Below, one piece after another: positions 41,605 to 51,184 of a stretch of 64,000 nucleotides of DNA. The DNA lies in contig NZ_VTOW01000003.1 in NCBI RefSeq assembly GCF_012184425.1, positions 434,001-498,000 on the forward strand, read 5' to 3'. The translations under genes were made by a program, and so were the position numbers. The notes under the pieces were generated by a model. It was given only the letters and a program-made list of their open reading frames with translations. It searched no databases and was not told where the DNA came from. Every line of letters begins with the position of its first letter. Positions within the stretch are counted from its first letter, which is position 1. Source of the stretch: Candidatus Manganitrophus noduliformans. Its GTDB lineage: Bacteria > Nitrospirota > Nitrospiria > SBBL01 > Manganitrophaceae.

Positions 41605-42585
41605 ATGGGAAACGGAACCTTCGGCTGCTTCGGAAAACTCCCGATCCATTCCGATTTTATTCGCTTTCGCGCGTCGGGTGAGGAGGTCCGCGCGCTCGAT
41701 CAATGGCTGCAGGAGGGGATCCTCGCCGGGAAGTCCCGGTTGGGGAGGGGATGGGAGGCCGATTATTTTCAGGCCGATCCGTGGAATTTTGTTTTTCAGG
41801 TGGAGGGGACCGACAGCTTTCTCATCGGGACCCTGGCGCCGAGCCGGGATCAGGCGGGACGCTCCTACCCCTTCTTTATTTTCCTGAGGGTCGACCGGAA
41901 GCGGTTCGCCGCGCCGATTCAATTCGCCCCGATGACGTACGCCTCTTTTTTGAATGAGGCGGCCGCGCTGGCGCGGTCGGGCGGGTCGGGGATGCGGTTG
42001 AAGGAGTTTCTGGAGCATCTCGAACGGATGAACCTTCCCATCCCGGACGACCGCGCCCCCGCGGCGGAGGAGGAGAACTATCGGCGTTTTTTACAAGGGG
42101 AGCCGAGCCGGGCCTTCTGGACGGCGCTCTTTGGAGAGTTCGAGCACCCGAAAAAATATCAAGTCGATCAGAACCTTCTGGCGATTCTGGGGCCGATGCG
42201 CCAAACTTCTTCGAGCCGGCTCGGTTTCGGTTTAAGGTTTCCGCTGATCGCTTCGGAGAAGAACCGCAAAGAGGACATCCCCCTCTGGATTGATCTGATC
42301 GCCCGGATGCTGAAGCGGCCGCCGGCCGCTCTCAACTTATTCTGGAATCGAACGCCGGCGAAAGGGACCCCCTGGATGATGCTCTTCATGGGGCCCCCCT
42401 CGGCGAAGAGTTTTCTCTCCCTGATCGCCCCGAGCCTCGACGGCGGGACGGCGTATGAGTTGGCGCCGGAGACGGCGGTTGAACTTCAGACGGTGAAAGA
42501 AAAGGTCGATGCCGGGAGACGGGCGGTTTTGGAGAACGGCGAGATATCGTTGGCTGCCTTCCTAGAGAAGATGGGAGCGGTTTAA
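41605..42585 (+). CDS. tagF: T6SS-associated protein TagF
   Basis: This 326-residue protein has the TagF signature GCFGKLPIHSDFIRFRASG. In other systems TagF is a post-translational repressor that acts on the FHA protein. Its presence with an FHA protein supports threonine-phosphorylation control, though no PppA phosphatase is seen in the window. It begins 13 bases after tssM. Confidence 0.92.
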   Translation: MGNGTFGCFGKLPIHSDFIRFRASGEEVRALDQWLQEGILAGKSRLGRGWEADYFQADPWNFVFQVEGTDSFLIGTLAPSRDQAGRSYPFFIFLRVDRKRFAAPIQFAPMTYASFLNEAAALARSGGSGMRLKEFLEHLERMNLPIPDDRAPAAEEENYRRFLQGEPSRAFWTALFGEFEHPKKYQVDQNLLAILGPMRQTSSSRLGFGLRFPLIASEKNRKEDIPLWIDLIARMLKRPPAALNLFWNRTPAKGTPWMMLFMGPPSAKSFLSLIAPSLDGGTAYELAPETAVELQTVKEKVDAGRRAVLENGEISLAAFLEKMGAV

Positions 42586-42607
42586 AAATCTCTTTACGGA
42601 GTTTCTC

Positions 42608-44191
42608 ATGAGTGACGAAATCGCAGAGTGGGTTGGAATCGGGTCGACGCCGATTCGCTCCGACGCCCCTTCGGGCGATTCGGCCAAATATGATCCGCTC
42701 TTCGAGAAGCTTCAGGCGGAGATCGGAAAACTGGAGGCGCTCTCCGGCGGCCCGGTCCAATGGAAAGAGGTGGTCGGATCCGGTCGGGAGATTTTGGAAA
42801 AGAAATCGAAGGATCTCCTTGTGGCCAGCTACGTCTCCGTCGGACTGCTTGAGCAACGGGGGTACGCCGGTCTTTTGGCGGGGCTCTCCTGCATGGAGGG
42901 GATGGTCGAAGCGTTCTGGGAGACCCTTTATCCGGAGACGAAGCGGATGCGGGCGCGGATCAACGCGCTGATCTGGCTTTCCGAAAAAGGGGGCGTGGCG
43001 GTCGGGCGCAAGAAGCCGGTTCCCGGCGAGGGAAAAGAGGTTCGCGCCTGCAGCGAGAAAATCGACGCTCTTGAGAAATATTTCGGCGAGAAGCTCGCAA
43101 ACGATTCTCCGGGGCTTGGCGATCTGCGCCGCGCTGTCGACCAGTGGGCGCGGGAGGTCGAGAGCGCCGAAGCGGCCACGGCCCGGACCGAATCGCCGGC
43201 GCCAAGCGCCTCGACGTCGCCGGAGTCGGCCGGACCGGCGATCTCTTCCGGCAAGATCGAGTCGATTGAAGAGGCCGAGCGGGCCTTCGGCGAAGCGGGC
43301 GACGTGATCCGCCGGGCGGCCGACGTCGTCCGGGGCCAGCAGCCGACGAACCCATGGCCCTACCAGATCATGCGCGCGCTGACCTGGTCGCGATTCGACG
43401 GGCTTCCGGCCCATACCGATTGGGAGACCCGCATTCCGGCCCCCCCTTCCCATCTGGTGGAGAGCGGGCGCCTGCTGGTGGAGCAAAGAGGTTGGAAGGA
43501 TCTGGTTGATCAGGTCGAAGCGCAACTTCCGGAAAATCCGTTTTGGCTCGACCTACAGCGCCTCAGCGCGCTGGCCCTTTCCAATCTCGGTTCTTCTTAT
43601 GCCGGAATCAAAAGCGCCGTGTTGGGTGAGGTTCGGATCTTGCTGCAGCGGCTTCCCGATCTGCCGAGATGCCGTTTCGCCGACGGGACCCCCTTTGCCG
43701 ACGATGAGACGCAGCAGTGGATTGAGAAAGAGGTCCTCTCCGGAGGAAATGGAGCTTCGAACGGCGCCGGGGAGGGAAGCGCCGCAGACGCGCGGATTGC
43801 GGAGACGCGGGCGCAGGCCAATCAACTTCTCGGACAGGGAGAGGCGAAGGGAGCGGTCGCTCTTTTTCAAGAACGAATCAATGGGGCCGCGTCGCGGCGC
43901 GAGCGGTTTCTATTGCAGCTGGCGTTGGCCCAGCTTTGTCTGGATGCCGGGCATCCGAAGGTGGCCCTCTCTCAACTCGATGCCCTTCAACGGGAGATCG
44001 ATCGTTTTTCCCTGGAGGAGTGGGAGCCGGCGTTGAGTCTGGAGGTGCTTCGGGCCTCCTGGCGCGTGTTGAACCGGTTGTCCCGGGATTCCGATCCGGG
44101 CTCCCCCGAGTGGGCCGTTCGGGCGGAGGCGATTTACGGGCGGATCAGCCGTCTCGACCCGGTCTCGGCGTTGGAGTTGGATCGGAAATAA
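42608..44191 (+). CDS. tssA: T6SS protein TssA
   Basis: This 527-residue protein primes tail-tube and sheath assembly. The N-terminal ImpA domain is clear (DSAKYDPLFEKLQAEIGKLE, LEQRGYAGLLAGLSCMEG). An Ala/Ser/Pro-rich linker near 185-215 is followed by the helical C-terminal domain. Length fits the long TssA class. It precedes tssB by 34 bases, including an AAAAAGGAG ribosome site. Confidence 0.92.
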   Translation: MSDEIAEWVGIGSTPIRSDAPSGDSAKYDPLFEKLQAEIGKLEALSGGPVQWKEVVGSGREILEKKSKDLLVASYVSVGLLEQRGYAGLLAGLSCMEGMVEAFWETLYPETKRMRARINALIWLSEKGGVAVGRKKPVPGEGKEVRACSEKIDALEKYFGEKLANDSPGLGDLRRAVDQWAREVESAEAATARTESPAPSASTSPESAGPAISSGKIESIEEAERAFGEAGDVIRRAADVVRGQQPTNPWPYQIMRALTWSRFDGLPAHTDWETRIPAPPSHLVESGRLLVEQRGWKDLVDQVEAQLPENPFWLDLQRLSALALSNLGSSYAGIKSAVLGEVRILLQRLPDLPRCRFADGTPFADDETQQWIEKEVLSGGNGASNGAGEGSAADARIAETRAQANQLLGQGEAKGAVALFQERINGAASRRERFLLQLALAQLCLDAGHPKVALSQLDALQREIDRFSLEEWEPALSLEVLRASWRVLNRLSRDSDPGSPEWAVRAEAIYGRISRLDPVSALELDRK

Positions 44192-44225
44192 AAATTTTTG
44201 TATTCATTCAAAAAGGAGAAAACCA

Positions 44226-44714
44226 ATGGCAAAAGAATCATCCGTCGCACCGAAGGAACGGGTCAATATCGTCTACAAGCCGGCCACGGGGGGGGCGCAG
44301 GCGGAAGTCGAGCTTCCCTTGAAGATGCTCATGATGGGAGATTATACACTGCGGAGCGAAGAGACGGCTCTCGAAGATCGGAAGCCGATCAACATCGATA
44401 AAGATAATTTCGAAGAGGTCATGCGGAACCAGGAGCTGAAGATCTCGTTGAATGTGGCCAATAAGCTCTCCGGGAAAGAAGGGGAGGAGCTTCCGGTCAA
44501 CCTGAAATTCGAAAAGATGAAGGACTTCGGTCCCGAATCGGTGGTGGAGCAGGTCCCCGAGCTCAATAAACTTCTCCAGCTTCGAACCGCGCTCCAGGCG
44601 CTCAAAGGACCGTTGGGAAACATCCCGGCTTTTCGAAAGAAGATCGAAGGCCTGATCTCCGACGTGGCGGCCCGAGAAAAATTGCTCAAAGAATTGGGTG
44701 GGGAAAATAAATAA
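44226..44714 (+). CDS. tssB: T6SS contractile sheath small subunit TssB
   Basis: This 162-residue sheath protein (VipA-like) pairs with TssC. The signature RVNIVYKP is at the N-terminus, followed by VELPLKMLMMGDYT and the helical C-terminal region PALSEVAAREKLL-like (GLISDVAAREKLLKEL). It starts behind AAAAAGGAGA. tssC follows after 96 bases. Confidence 0.96.
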   Translation: MAKESSVAPKERVNIVYKPATGGAQAEVELPLKMLMMGDYTLRSEETALEDRKPINIDKDNFEEVMRNQELKISLNVANKLSGKEGEELPVNLKFEKMKDFGPESVVEQVPELNKLLQLRTALQALKGPLGNIPAFRKKIEGLISDVAAREKLLKELGGENK

Positions 44715-44810
44715 GCTGTCAGCGGTCAGCCGTCAGCTTAGAAGTTTATAAAATCTTTAGCTGAATGCGGACGGCCGATCGCTTCTTTTATCAAATAAGG
44801 AGACAAGAAC

Positions 44811-46298
44811 ATGGCGGAACAAACGGAAGAGAAGCAGGCGGGGGCGGTTGAAACAGCCGAGGGAGAGACCTCTCTGCTCGACACCATCCTGCAGGAAACG
44901 AAATTAAAACCCTCCGAGGAGGGATACTCGATCGCAAAGCGCGGCGTGGAGGCTTTCATCGCCGAGCTTCTGACCCCCGATCGAAAAGGGGCGAAGGTCC
45001 ACCAGACGGTCATCAACGATATGATCGCCGAGATCGACCGGAAGCTGTCGTCCCAGGTGGATGCCATCATGCATCATCCGACCTTCCAGAAGATCGAATC
45101 GGCCTGGCGGGGGCTGAAGTTCGCGGTCGACCGGACCAACTTTCGGGAAAACATCAAGTTCGAGCTCTTGAACGTCTCCAAGGAAGATCTCCTCAACGAC
45201 TTCGAGGACGCGCCGGAGATCACGAAGTCGGGTCTCTATAAGTTGGTCTACACGGCCGAATACGGCACGTTCGGAGGCAAACCGGTCGGGGCGATGATCG
45301 CCAACTATGACTTCGGGCCCGGCCCGCAGGATGTGAAGCTTCTCCAATACGCCGCCAGCGTCGGGGCGATGGCCCATGCGCCGTTCATCGCGGCGGCGGG
45401 ACCCCAGTTCTTCGGGCAGGAGAGCTTCCTCGGCCTCCCCAACCTCAAAGACCTCAAATCGATCTTCGAAGGGCCGCAGTATATCAAGTGGAATTCTTTC
45501 CGCGAATCGGAGGATGCGCGCTACGTCGGCTTGACCCTCCCCCGTTTCCTGCTCCGGCTTCCGTATCATCCGGAGAACAATCCGGTCAAGGCGTTCACCT
45601 ATACCGAGGATGTCAGCAAGAGCCATGAGAGCTACCTCTGGGGGAACACGGCGTTCGCTTTCGCGACCCGGATCACCGACAGCTTTGCGAAGTACCGGTG
45701 GTGCCCCAACGTCATCGGGCCGACCAGCGGCGGCGCGGTGGAAGATCTCCCGGTTCACACCTTCGAATCGATGGGCGCGCTCGAGACCAAGATTCCGACC
45801 GAGGTCCTGATCTCCGAGCGGCGCGAGTTCGAGCTGGCGGAGGAGGGATTCATCGGATTGGCGATGCGGAAGGGGAGCGACAACGCCTGCTTCTTCTCGG
45901 CCAACTCCTGCCAGAAGCCGAAGTATTACGGCCAGAGCAAAGAGGGAAAAGAGGCCGAGACGAATTACAAGCTCGGCACGCAGCTTCCCTACATGATGAT
46001 CATGAACCGGATGGCCCACTACCTGAAGGTCCTACAGCGCGAGCAGATCGGAAGCTGGAAGGAGCGGGTCGATCTGGAGAAGGAGCTGAACAAGTGGATC
46101 GGGCAGTATGTTTCCGATCAAGACGTCGTCGATCCGGCGGTCCGCGGACGGCGGCCCTTGCGCCAGGCCGAGATCACCGTCAGCGACGTGGAGGGAGATC
46201 CGGGCTGGTATAAGGTCGACATGAAGGTCCGCCCGCACTTCAAGTATATGGGCTCCTTCTTCACCCTCTCGCTGGTCGGGAAGCTCGATAAAAAATAA
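44811..46298 (+). CDS. tssC: T6SS contractile sheath large subunit TssC
   Basis: This 495-residue sheath protein (VipB-like) has the typical segments HHPTFQKIESAWRGLKF, GPGPQDVKLL and FLRLPYHPENNPVKAF. The C-terminus is the ClpV-accessible portion characteristic of the family. Length and position after tssB are standard. ATAAGGAGACAAG precedes the ATG. Confidence 0.97.
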   Translation: MAEQTEEKQAGAVETAEGETSLLDTILQETKLKPSEEGYSIAKRGVEAFIAELLTPDRKGAKVHQTVINDMIAEIDRKLSSQVDAIMHHPTFQKIESAWRGLKFAVDRTNFRENIKFELLNVSKEDLLNDFEDAPEITKSGLYKLVYTAEYGTFGGKPVGAMIANYDFGPGPQDVKLLQYAASVGAMAHAPFIAAAGPQFFGQESFLGLPNLKDLKSIFEGPQYIKWNSFRESEDARYVGLTLPRFLLRLPYHPENNPVKAFTYTEDVSKSHESYLWGNTAFAFATRITDSFAKYRWCPNVIGPTSGGAVEDLPVHTFESMGALETKIPTEVLISERREFELAEEGFIGLAMRKGSDNACFFSANSCQKPKYYGQSKEGKEAETNYKLGTQLPYMMIMNRMAHYLKVLQREQIGSWKERVDLEKELNKWIGQYVSDQDVVDPAVRGRRPLRQAEITVSDVEGDPGWYKVDMKVRPHFKYMGSFFTLSLVGKLDKK

Positions 46299-46348
46299 CG
46301 GCGGTTTCCGGAAATCGGAATCCTATTTTGAAATACGGAAAAAGGGAG

Positions 46349-46365
46349 CGAAGCGGGACGCTTCG
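46349..46365. repeat. Short perfect hairpin between tssC and hcp
   Basis: CGAAGCG (46349-46355) pairs with CGCTTCG (46359-46365) around a three-base loop. There is no T-run after it. It may shape the tssC 3' end or mark the start of the hcp regulatory region. Confidence 0.4.
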
Positions 46366-46455
46366 GAAGGAAGATCCCGGGAAGAAAAGGCCTCTCAGAA
46401 TCGAGGAAACGGGGATGAAATGCCGCCGCTCTTCTTTTTGATCGATGATCCGGAA

Positions 46456-46471
46456 TGGTATTCCCTTTGCA
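46456..46471 (+). promoter_or_regulatory. σ54-type promoter upstream of hcp
   Basis: TGGTATTCCCTTTGCA fits the σ54 pattern TGGCACN5TTGCA with correct -24 GG and -12 GC spacing. It sits ~90 bases upstream of the hcp ATG. Dedicated σ54 control of hcp is known in several T6SS. No enhancer-binding activator gene is in the window. Confidence 0.65.
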
Positions 46472-46558
46472 TTAGATGCCGATCGGGTTTCGAAAGAGGG
46501 TTTGAAAGAGAATCACTCAAGGAATGACACTCACAACTAAACGAAGGAGGAAATGACC

Positions 46559-47047
46559 ATGCCGATGCCAGCACACATGACCCTGAAGGGAGAAAAGCAG
46601 GGGGACATCAAAGGAAACTGCACCATGAAGGGACGGGAAGGGACGATCCTGGTCCAGGCCCTCGACCATGAGATCCGCATCCCCACCGACATCCAAACCG
46701 GTCTGTCCGCCGGAAAGCGCATCCACGGCGCGATGAAGGTCGTCAAGGAATTCGACAAAGCCTCTCCCATGCTCTATCAAGCCCTCTGCACCGGGGAGCA
46801 TCTGACCAACGTGACCCTCAAATTTTACCGGGTCTCGATGAAAGGCACCGAGGAGCAATACTTCACCATCACCCTGGAAGATGCCGTCGTGGTCTCCATC
46901 CGACCCTGGATGCCGAACTGCCTCGACAAATCGATGTCTTCTTACGGTCATATGGAAGAGCTCGCCTTTACCTATCGGAAGGCGTCTTGGAGACATGAGA
47001 TCGACAAGACCGAAGCGCAGGACGATTGGGTCGTTCCGATCGAGTAG
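46559..47047 (+). CDS. hcp: T6SS tube protein Hcp (TssD)
   Basis: This 162-residue Hcp forms the hexameric inner tube that carries effectors. It has the standard beginning MPMPAHMTLKGEKQGDIKG and the later VVKEFDKASPMLYQAL. The ATG at 46559 is chosen over 46553 because the GGAGG is eight bases away rather than two. It has its own predicted σ54 promoter, separating it from the upstream sheath genes. Confidence 0.97.
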   Translation: MPMPAHMTLKGEKQGDIKGNCTMKGREGTILVQALDHEIRIPTDIQTGLSAGKRIHGAMKVVKEFDKASPMLYQALCTGEHLTNVTLKFYRVSMKGTEEQYFTITLEDAVVVSIRPWMPNCLDKSMSSYGHMEELAFTYRKASWRHEIDKTEAQDDWVVPIE

Positions 47048-47058
47048 AGGTTTAAGCA

Positions 47059-47475
47059 ATGGCGCGTGAAAAGTCCCTGTTGGAGCGGCTTGCCGATCCA
47101 ACAGGGTACCGCCCGCTCACCGTCGAGGAGAATACGCAGGAGCTGGCCGACTCCATCTTGCGTCATCTCCGGAATATGCTCAATACCAAGCAGGGCCATT
47201 CGTTGACCCAGCCCGAGTACGGCATGCCCGATGTGACCGAGTTTATCCAGAACCTGCCGGAGATGGTCGAGGTGGTTCAGCGGGGAATCCGAAATTCGAT
47301 CGAAAAGTTCGAGCCGCGTCTCAGAAACGTCACGGTGACTTATGTCCCTTCGCAGGACATCGCGACGAACATCCGATTCGAAATTACCGCCGAACTGGTG
47401 ACCGAGCGGGACGAGGCCTCCGTCTGGTTCGAAACGGCGGTGACCCCGACGGGACAGATCGAAATCCGGGGGTAG
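47059..47475 (+). CDS. tssE: T6SS baseplate protein TssE (gp25-like)
   Basis: This 138-residue protein is a gp25-like baseplate component. The LLERLADPTG N-terminus and the EYGMPDVTEFIQ region containing the conserved EYG are present. It follows hcp by 11 bases and precedes the unknown 263-residue gene by 30. Confidence 0.94.
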   Translation: MAREKSLLERLADPTGYRPLTVEENTQELADSILRHLRNMLNTKQGHSLTQPEYGMPDVTEFIQNLPEMVEVVQRGIRNSIEKFEPRLRNVTVTYVPSQDIATNIRFEITAELVTERDEASVWFETAVTPTGQIEIRG

Positions 47476-47505
47476 GGGCGGCAATCATCGCAAGGAGGTG
47501 GAACG

Positions 47506-48297
47506 ATGGCCGGGAAAAAAGTATGGGTGACCTGGTTGCCGGCGGGAAAAGAAGCGCCGCAGCCTGAGGGTGCTTTAAAGGCGCTGACCACCGTGGGATT
47601 GCAGGTCAGCGGCTCTCTCTGGATCGACGATCTGGAGAAGATGGCCTGGTACGATCTCGGCACCACGCTTCAAGACCCAACGCAGGCCGATCTCTGGCTG
47701 ATCGCGGGAAGAGGGGAAGATTTCCGGTCGGCGCGGTATCGTTACGGCTTGTCGCTGGTGACGGCGATGGCGCGGGACGGCCGTGGAACCGGCTTTCCGA
47801 TTCTCTGTCTCAGCTTGGACACGGTTCCCGATGCCGAGGCGATGCCGACCCTGATGCGAGGGCTCCGATTTCTTTCGTCCGCCGATGCCGGCTGGGCCGC
47901 GAAAATTGCGGCGTCCTTTCTGAAAAAGGGCGAAGGCCCCACAGGGGACTTCCGTTTCAGTGCGACCGGCCATCCCTATATCGGGCAGTGGTTCGAGGTG
48001 GGGCCGCGCGAGGGAGAGTGGCAGGGGGTGATGTTCGGCGTCAGCGGCGAGGGAAAGATTTCCCATCATCTGGTCGGACCGAAAGGCCAGCTTCCCGAGA
48101 AGAGCGTGCTTGAATACGCGACGCAGGGAATTACGGCCGAAGTGAGCGGCGTCGAATACACCGCCTGGTCGGTGCAGAACAAGCTCGGCCAGAACGATTC
48201 GTACTACATCAAGGTAGAGGGGTATCCCTCCAAGGTGATGTTCGGCGGCCATCCCGGAACCGATCAGGCCGAGGTAACGATTCTAAGTCTGAGTTAA
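47506..48297 (+). CDS. Unknown T6SS-locus protein between tssE and tssF
   Basis: This 263-residue protein has no signal peptide, membrane helix or motif I recognise. The N-terminal half contains WLPAGKEAPQPEGALKAL and DLWLIAGRGEDF. The C-terminal half is beta-rich (SATGHPYIGQWFEVGP, VMFGVSGEGKISHH). A strong CAAGGAGGTGG precedes the ATG. It is embedded between core baseplate genes on the same strand, so a role in assembly or regulation is likely but unproven. Confidence 0.7.
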   Translation: MAGKKVWVTWLPAGKEAPQPEGALKALTTVGLQVSGSLWIDDLEKMAWYDLGTTLQDPTQADLWLIAGRGEDFRSARYRYGLSLVTAMARDGRGTGFPILCLSLDTVPDAEAMPTLMRGLRFLSSADAGWAAKIAASFLKKGEGPTGDFRFSATGHPYIGQWFEVGPREGEWQGVMFGVSGEGKISHHLVGPKGQLPEKSVLEYATQGITAEVSGVEYTAWSVQNKLGQNDSYYIKVEGYPSKVMFGGHPGTDQAEVTILSLS

Positions 48298-48305
48298 GGA
48301 CCCCC

Positions 48306-50066
48306 ATGGCCTTCAACAAATACTACCAAGACGAGCTGACTTTCCTCCGGGAGATGGGGCGAGAGTTTGCCCGGGCCTATCCCGCGGCGGCCCCCTTCCT
48401 GGCCGACCGGGGGAGCGATCCCGACGTGGAGCGGCTATTGGAAGGGTTCGCCTTTCTCACCGGCCGCATCCGCCAGAAGCTCGATGATGAATTCCCCGAG
48501 CTGATTCATGCCCTCATGAGCCTCATGTGGCCGCACTATCTGCGGCCGATTCCGTCGATGTCGATCGTCGAGTTTACCCCGATCACCGGAGCGGTCCGGG
48601 AGCGTCAGCCGGTCCCGCGCGGGACCGAAGTCGCCTCGCTTCCGGTCGAGGGGATTCCTTGCCGATTCCGCACCGCTTTTGACCTCGATCTTTATCCTTT
48701 CAGCATGGAGGAGGCGCTCGTCCAGACCTTGCCCGACGGACGATCGGCCCTGCGTCTTCGATTCAAACTGAGCCCGGGAACGACCCTCTCGCAGGTTCGC
48801 CTGGAGACCCTTCGATTGTTCCTCCACGGCGACCCGGCATATACCCTTTATCTTTGGCTTTGCCGGTATGTTTCCGAGATTCGTGTTCGCGCCATCGTTC
48901 AGGGCAAACCTTCTCAAGAAAGCACCCTCCCTCCCGGCCGGATCGAGGCGGGGGGATTTTCCGAGGAGGAGGCGCTTCTTCCTTATCCCAAAGGAGCGTT
49001 CGACGGCTACCGATACCTCCAGGAGTACTTTACCTTTCCGGAGAAGTTCCTCTTCACGACCTTGACCGGTCTTTTCCCGGTGACCAAAACGATGAAGGGG
49101 GAGGCGTTTGAGATCGATTTTGTCTTCTCGAAGCCGCCGGCCGCCTCCCTTCACATCACCCGGGAGAATGTCCGTCTTTTCTGCACCCCGGTGGTCAATC
49201 TTTTCCAAATGGAATCCGATCCGATCCGGGTCAACCATCAGCGGGTCGAGTATCCGATCCGGCCCGCCGGGGCGAGTCCGATCCAGTATGAGACTTATTC
49301 GGTCGACCGGTCGGTGGGATGGGTACGGGGGACGGCGGAGGAGCAGGAGTATCCGCCGTTCGTCTCCTTCCAGCATCACCTCGGTCCCGCAGGGCGCCGG
49401 CTCACCTATTATCAAACGCGGCTCCGGGGGGCGGTGGTGGGGGATGGAACCGACACCTCCGTTTCGTTCGTCAACGGGGAGCAGACGACGGTCGTTCCGC
49501 CGACGGAGACGGTGGTTTTTCACCTTACCTGCACGAACCGCGCGCTTCCGGGCAAGCTCCGGGTGGGAGACATCCAGGTCCCGACCGACCGCTCGCCGGA
49601 GTTCGCCCGCTTCCGGAACATCACCAAGGTGACCCCGGCGATCCGGCCCCCGGTGGGAGGGGATCTCTATTGGCGGTTGATCTCGCATCTGTCGCTCAAC
49701 TATACCTCCCTCTCCAGCGTCGAAGCGCTGCGCGGGATCCTGGAGCTTTATAATTTTCCGTCGCTCTACGACCGGCAGGCGGGACGGGCCAACGAGCGCC
49801 GGCTGGAAGGGATCATCGGGATCGAGAACCGGGGGGAGGATCTCCTCTTCCGCGGCGCGCCGGTGCGGGGGATCGCGACCGCTCTGGCCATGAAGGAGGA
49901 TCACTTCGACGGGGAGGGAGATCTCTTCCTTTTCGCGACGGTGTTGAACGAGTTTCTCTCGCTCTATGTTTCTCTTAATTCCTTCAGCCGGTTGACGGTG
50001 AGGGGAGTTCAACAAGGAGAGGTCTATTCATGGCCGCCGAGGATCGGTCGACAGAGAGCCCTTTAG
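48306..50066 (+). CDS. tssF: T6SS baseplate protein TssF
   Basis: This 586-residue protein begins FNKYYQDELTFLREMGREFA, the family signature, followed by DPDVERLLEGFAFLTGRI. It is the main wedge component of the baseplate with TssG. It overlaps tssG by 37 bases. Length is normal. Confidence 0.96.
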   Translation: MAFNKYYQDELTFLREMGREFARAYPAAAPFLADRGSDPDVERLLEGFAFLTGRIRQKLDDEFPELIHALMSLMWPHYLRPIPSMSIVEFTPITGAVRERQPVPRGTEVASLPVEGIPCRFRTAFDLDLYPFSMEEALVQTLPDGRSALRLRFKLSPGTTLSQVRLETLRLFLHGDPAYTLYLWLCRYVSEIRVRAIVQGKPSQESTLPPGRIEAGGFSEEEALLPYPKGAFDGYRYLQEYFTFPEKFLFTTLTGLFPVTKTMKGEAFEIDFVFSKPPAASLHITRENVRLFCTPVVNLFQMESDPIRVNHQRVEYPIRPAGASPIQYETYSVDRSVGWVRGTAEEQEYPPFVSFQHHLGPAGRRLTYYQTRLRGAVVGDGTDTSVSFVNGEQTTVVPPTETVVFHLTCTNRALPGKLRVGDIQVPTDRSPEFARFRNITKVTPAIRPPVGGDLYWRLISHLSLNYTSLSSVEALRGILELYNFPSLYDRQAGRANERRLEGIIGIENRGEDLLFRGAPVRGIATALAMKEDHFDGEGDLFLFATVLNEFLSLYVSLNSFSRLTVRGVQQGEVYSWPPRIGRQRAL

Positions 50067-51064
50067 AGGGGCGGCCTTTTGAGGAGGCCGAGCGGTATTC
50101 GTTCTTCCAGCTCGTCCGGCTGCTGGAGCGGTACCACCAGCCGCGGGCGCGCGTCGGCGGGGAGGGACCGGCTTCGGGGGAGATCCTCCGGTTCCGGCCC
50201 GATGCGTCGCTCGGCTTTCCCGCCTCCGATGTGGTTTCTGTGGAGGAGATCCCGGCGGCCGACGATCAGCCGGCCCGCGTTCGGATCACGACGAGCTTCC
50301 TCGGTTTGTATGGAAGCACCTCTCCCTTGCCGGTCTTTTACACGGAGGAGATGCTTCGCCGGGACCCCGAGGAAGATCCGGTCCGGGCCTTCATCGATCT
50401 TTTTCACCATCGGCTCCTCTCTTTGTTCTATCGCTGTTGGGAGAAGTACCGGTATCACATCCAGTTCGAAGGGGAGGGGAAAGACCCCTTCTCCCGGCGG
50501 ATGTTCGGCTTCATCGGTCTCGGCACCGCCGGGCTGGCCGATCGGACCGATCTTCCGGCCGCCCGCCTGATTCGATATGCCGGGCTCCTGACGCAGAAGC
50601 CCCGCTCCGCCGCCGCGCTGGAGGGGATGGTCGGCGATTTCTTCGGAGGCATTCCGGTTCATATCGTCCAGTGGGTGGCCCGGTGGGTGACGATTCAACC
50701 GGAGCAGCGGATTCGGCTGGGAGGGGCGAACAACCGGCTCGGCGTCGACGTTTCGCTCGGGGAGAAGGTCTTGAGCCGAAGCGCCCAATTCCGGGTGGTG
50801 CTCGGCCCGATGCGGTATGACGCTTATTTATCGTTTCTTCCCGACGGAGAATCGTTCCGGATGTTGAATGCGCTGATTGTCCTCTTCTTGAACGACCCTT
50901 TGGAGTTCGACATCGAATTGCAGGTGCATGGAGAAGAGATCTTGCCGCTTCAATTAAAGAGTGAAGGGGGCGGCCGGCTCGGCTGGACCACGTGGCTCCC
51001 GACGGAAAAATTCGAGGATGGGCGGGCAAAATCGGTGGTGTTGGAGAGAGCGGCGGCAGCGTAG
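50030..51064 (+). CDS. tssG: T6SS baseplate protein TssG
   Basis: This 344-residue protein has the TssG pattern FEEAERYSFFQLVRLLER, RFRPDASLGFPASDV and LGLYGSTSPLPVFYTEEML. It forms the wedge with TssF. The stop codon TAG lies within the repeat GTAGGGGC, so the native C-terminus may have been modified by the repeat. Confidence 0.96.
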   Translation: MAAEDRSTESPLEGRPFEEAERYSFFQLVRLLERYHQPRARVGGEGPASGEILRFRPDASLGFPASDVVSVEEIPAADDQPARVRITTSFLGLYGSTSPLPVFYTEEMLRRDPEEDPVRAFIDLFHHRLLSLFYRCWEKYRYHIQFEGEGKDPFSRRMFGFIGLGTAGLADRTDLPAARLIRYAGLLTQKPRSAAALEGMVGDFFGGIPVHIVQWVARWVTIQPEQRIRLGGANNRLGVDVSLGEKVLSRSAQFRVVLGPMRYDAYLSFLPDGESFRMLNALIVLFLNDPLEFDIELQVHGEEILPLQLKSEGGGRLGWTTWLPTEKFEDGRAKSVVLERAAAA

Positions 51065-51165
51065 GGGCGCACCGACGTGTGCGCCCGCCCTTGATTTCGA
51101 TTGTTAGATTAAAAATGATTCCGATAAATCGCAAGACCCGGGCGGACACACAGGTCCGCCCCTAC
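51061..51165. repeat. MITE-like element between tssG and tssH
   Basis: The element starts GTAGGGGC and ends GCCCCTAC. It contains two palindromes, GGGCGCAC/GTGCGCCC at 51065-51086 and GGGCGGAC/GTCCGCCC at 51140-51161. The stop codon of tssG (51062-51064) is inside it. A related element sits after tssH. Confidence 0.75.
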
Positions 51166-51184
51166 AGAAAAAGGAGACCCATTT

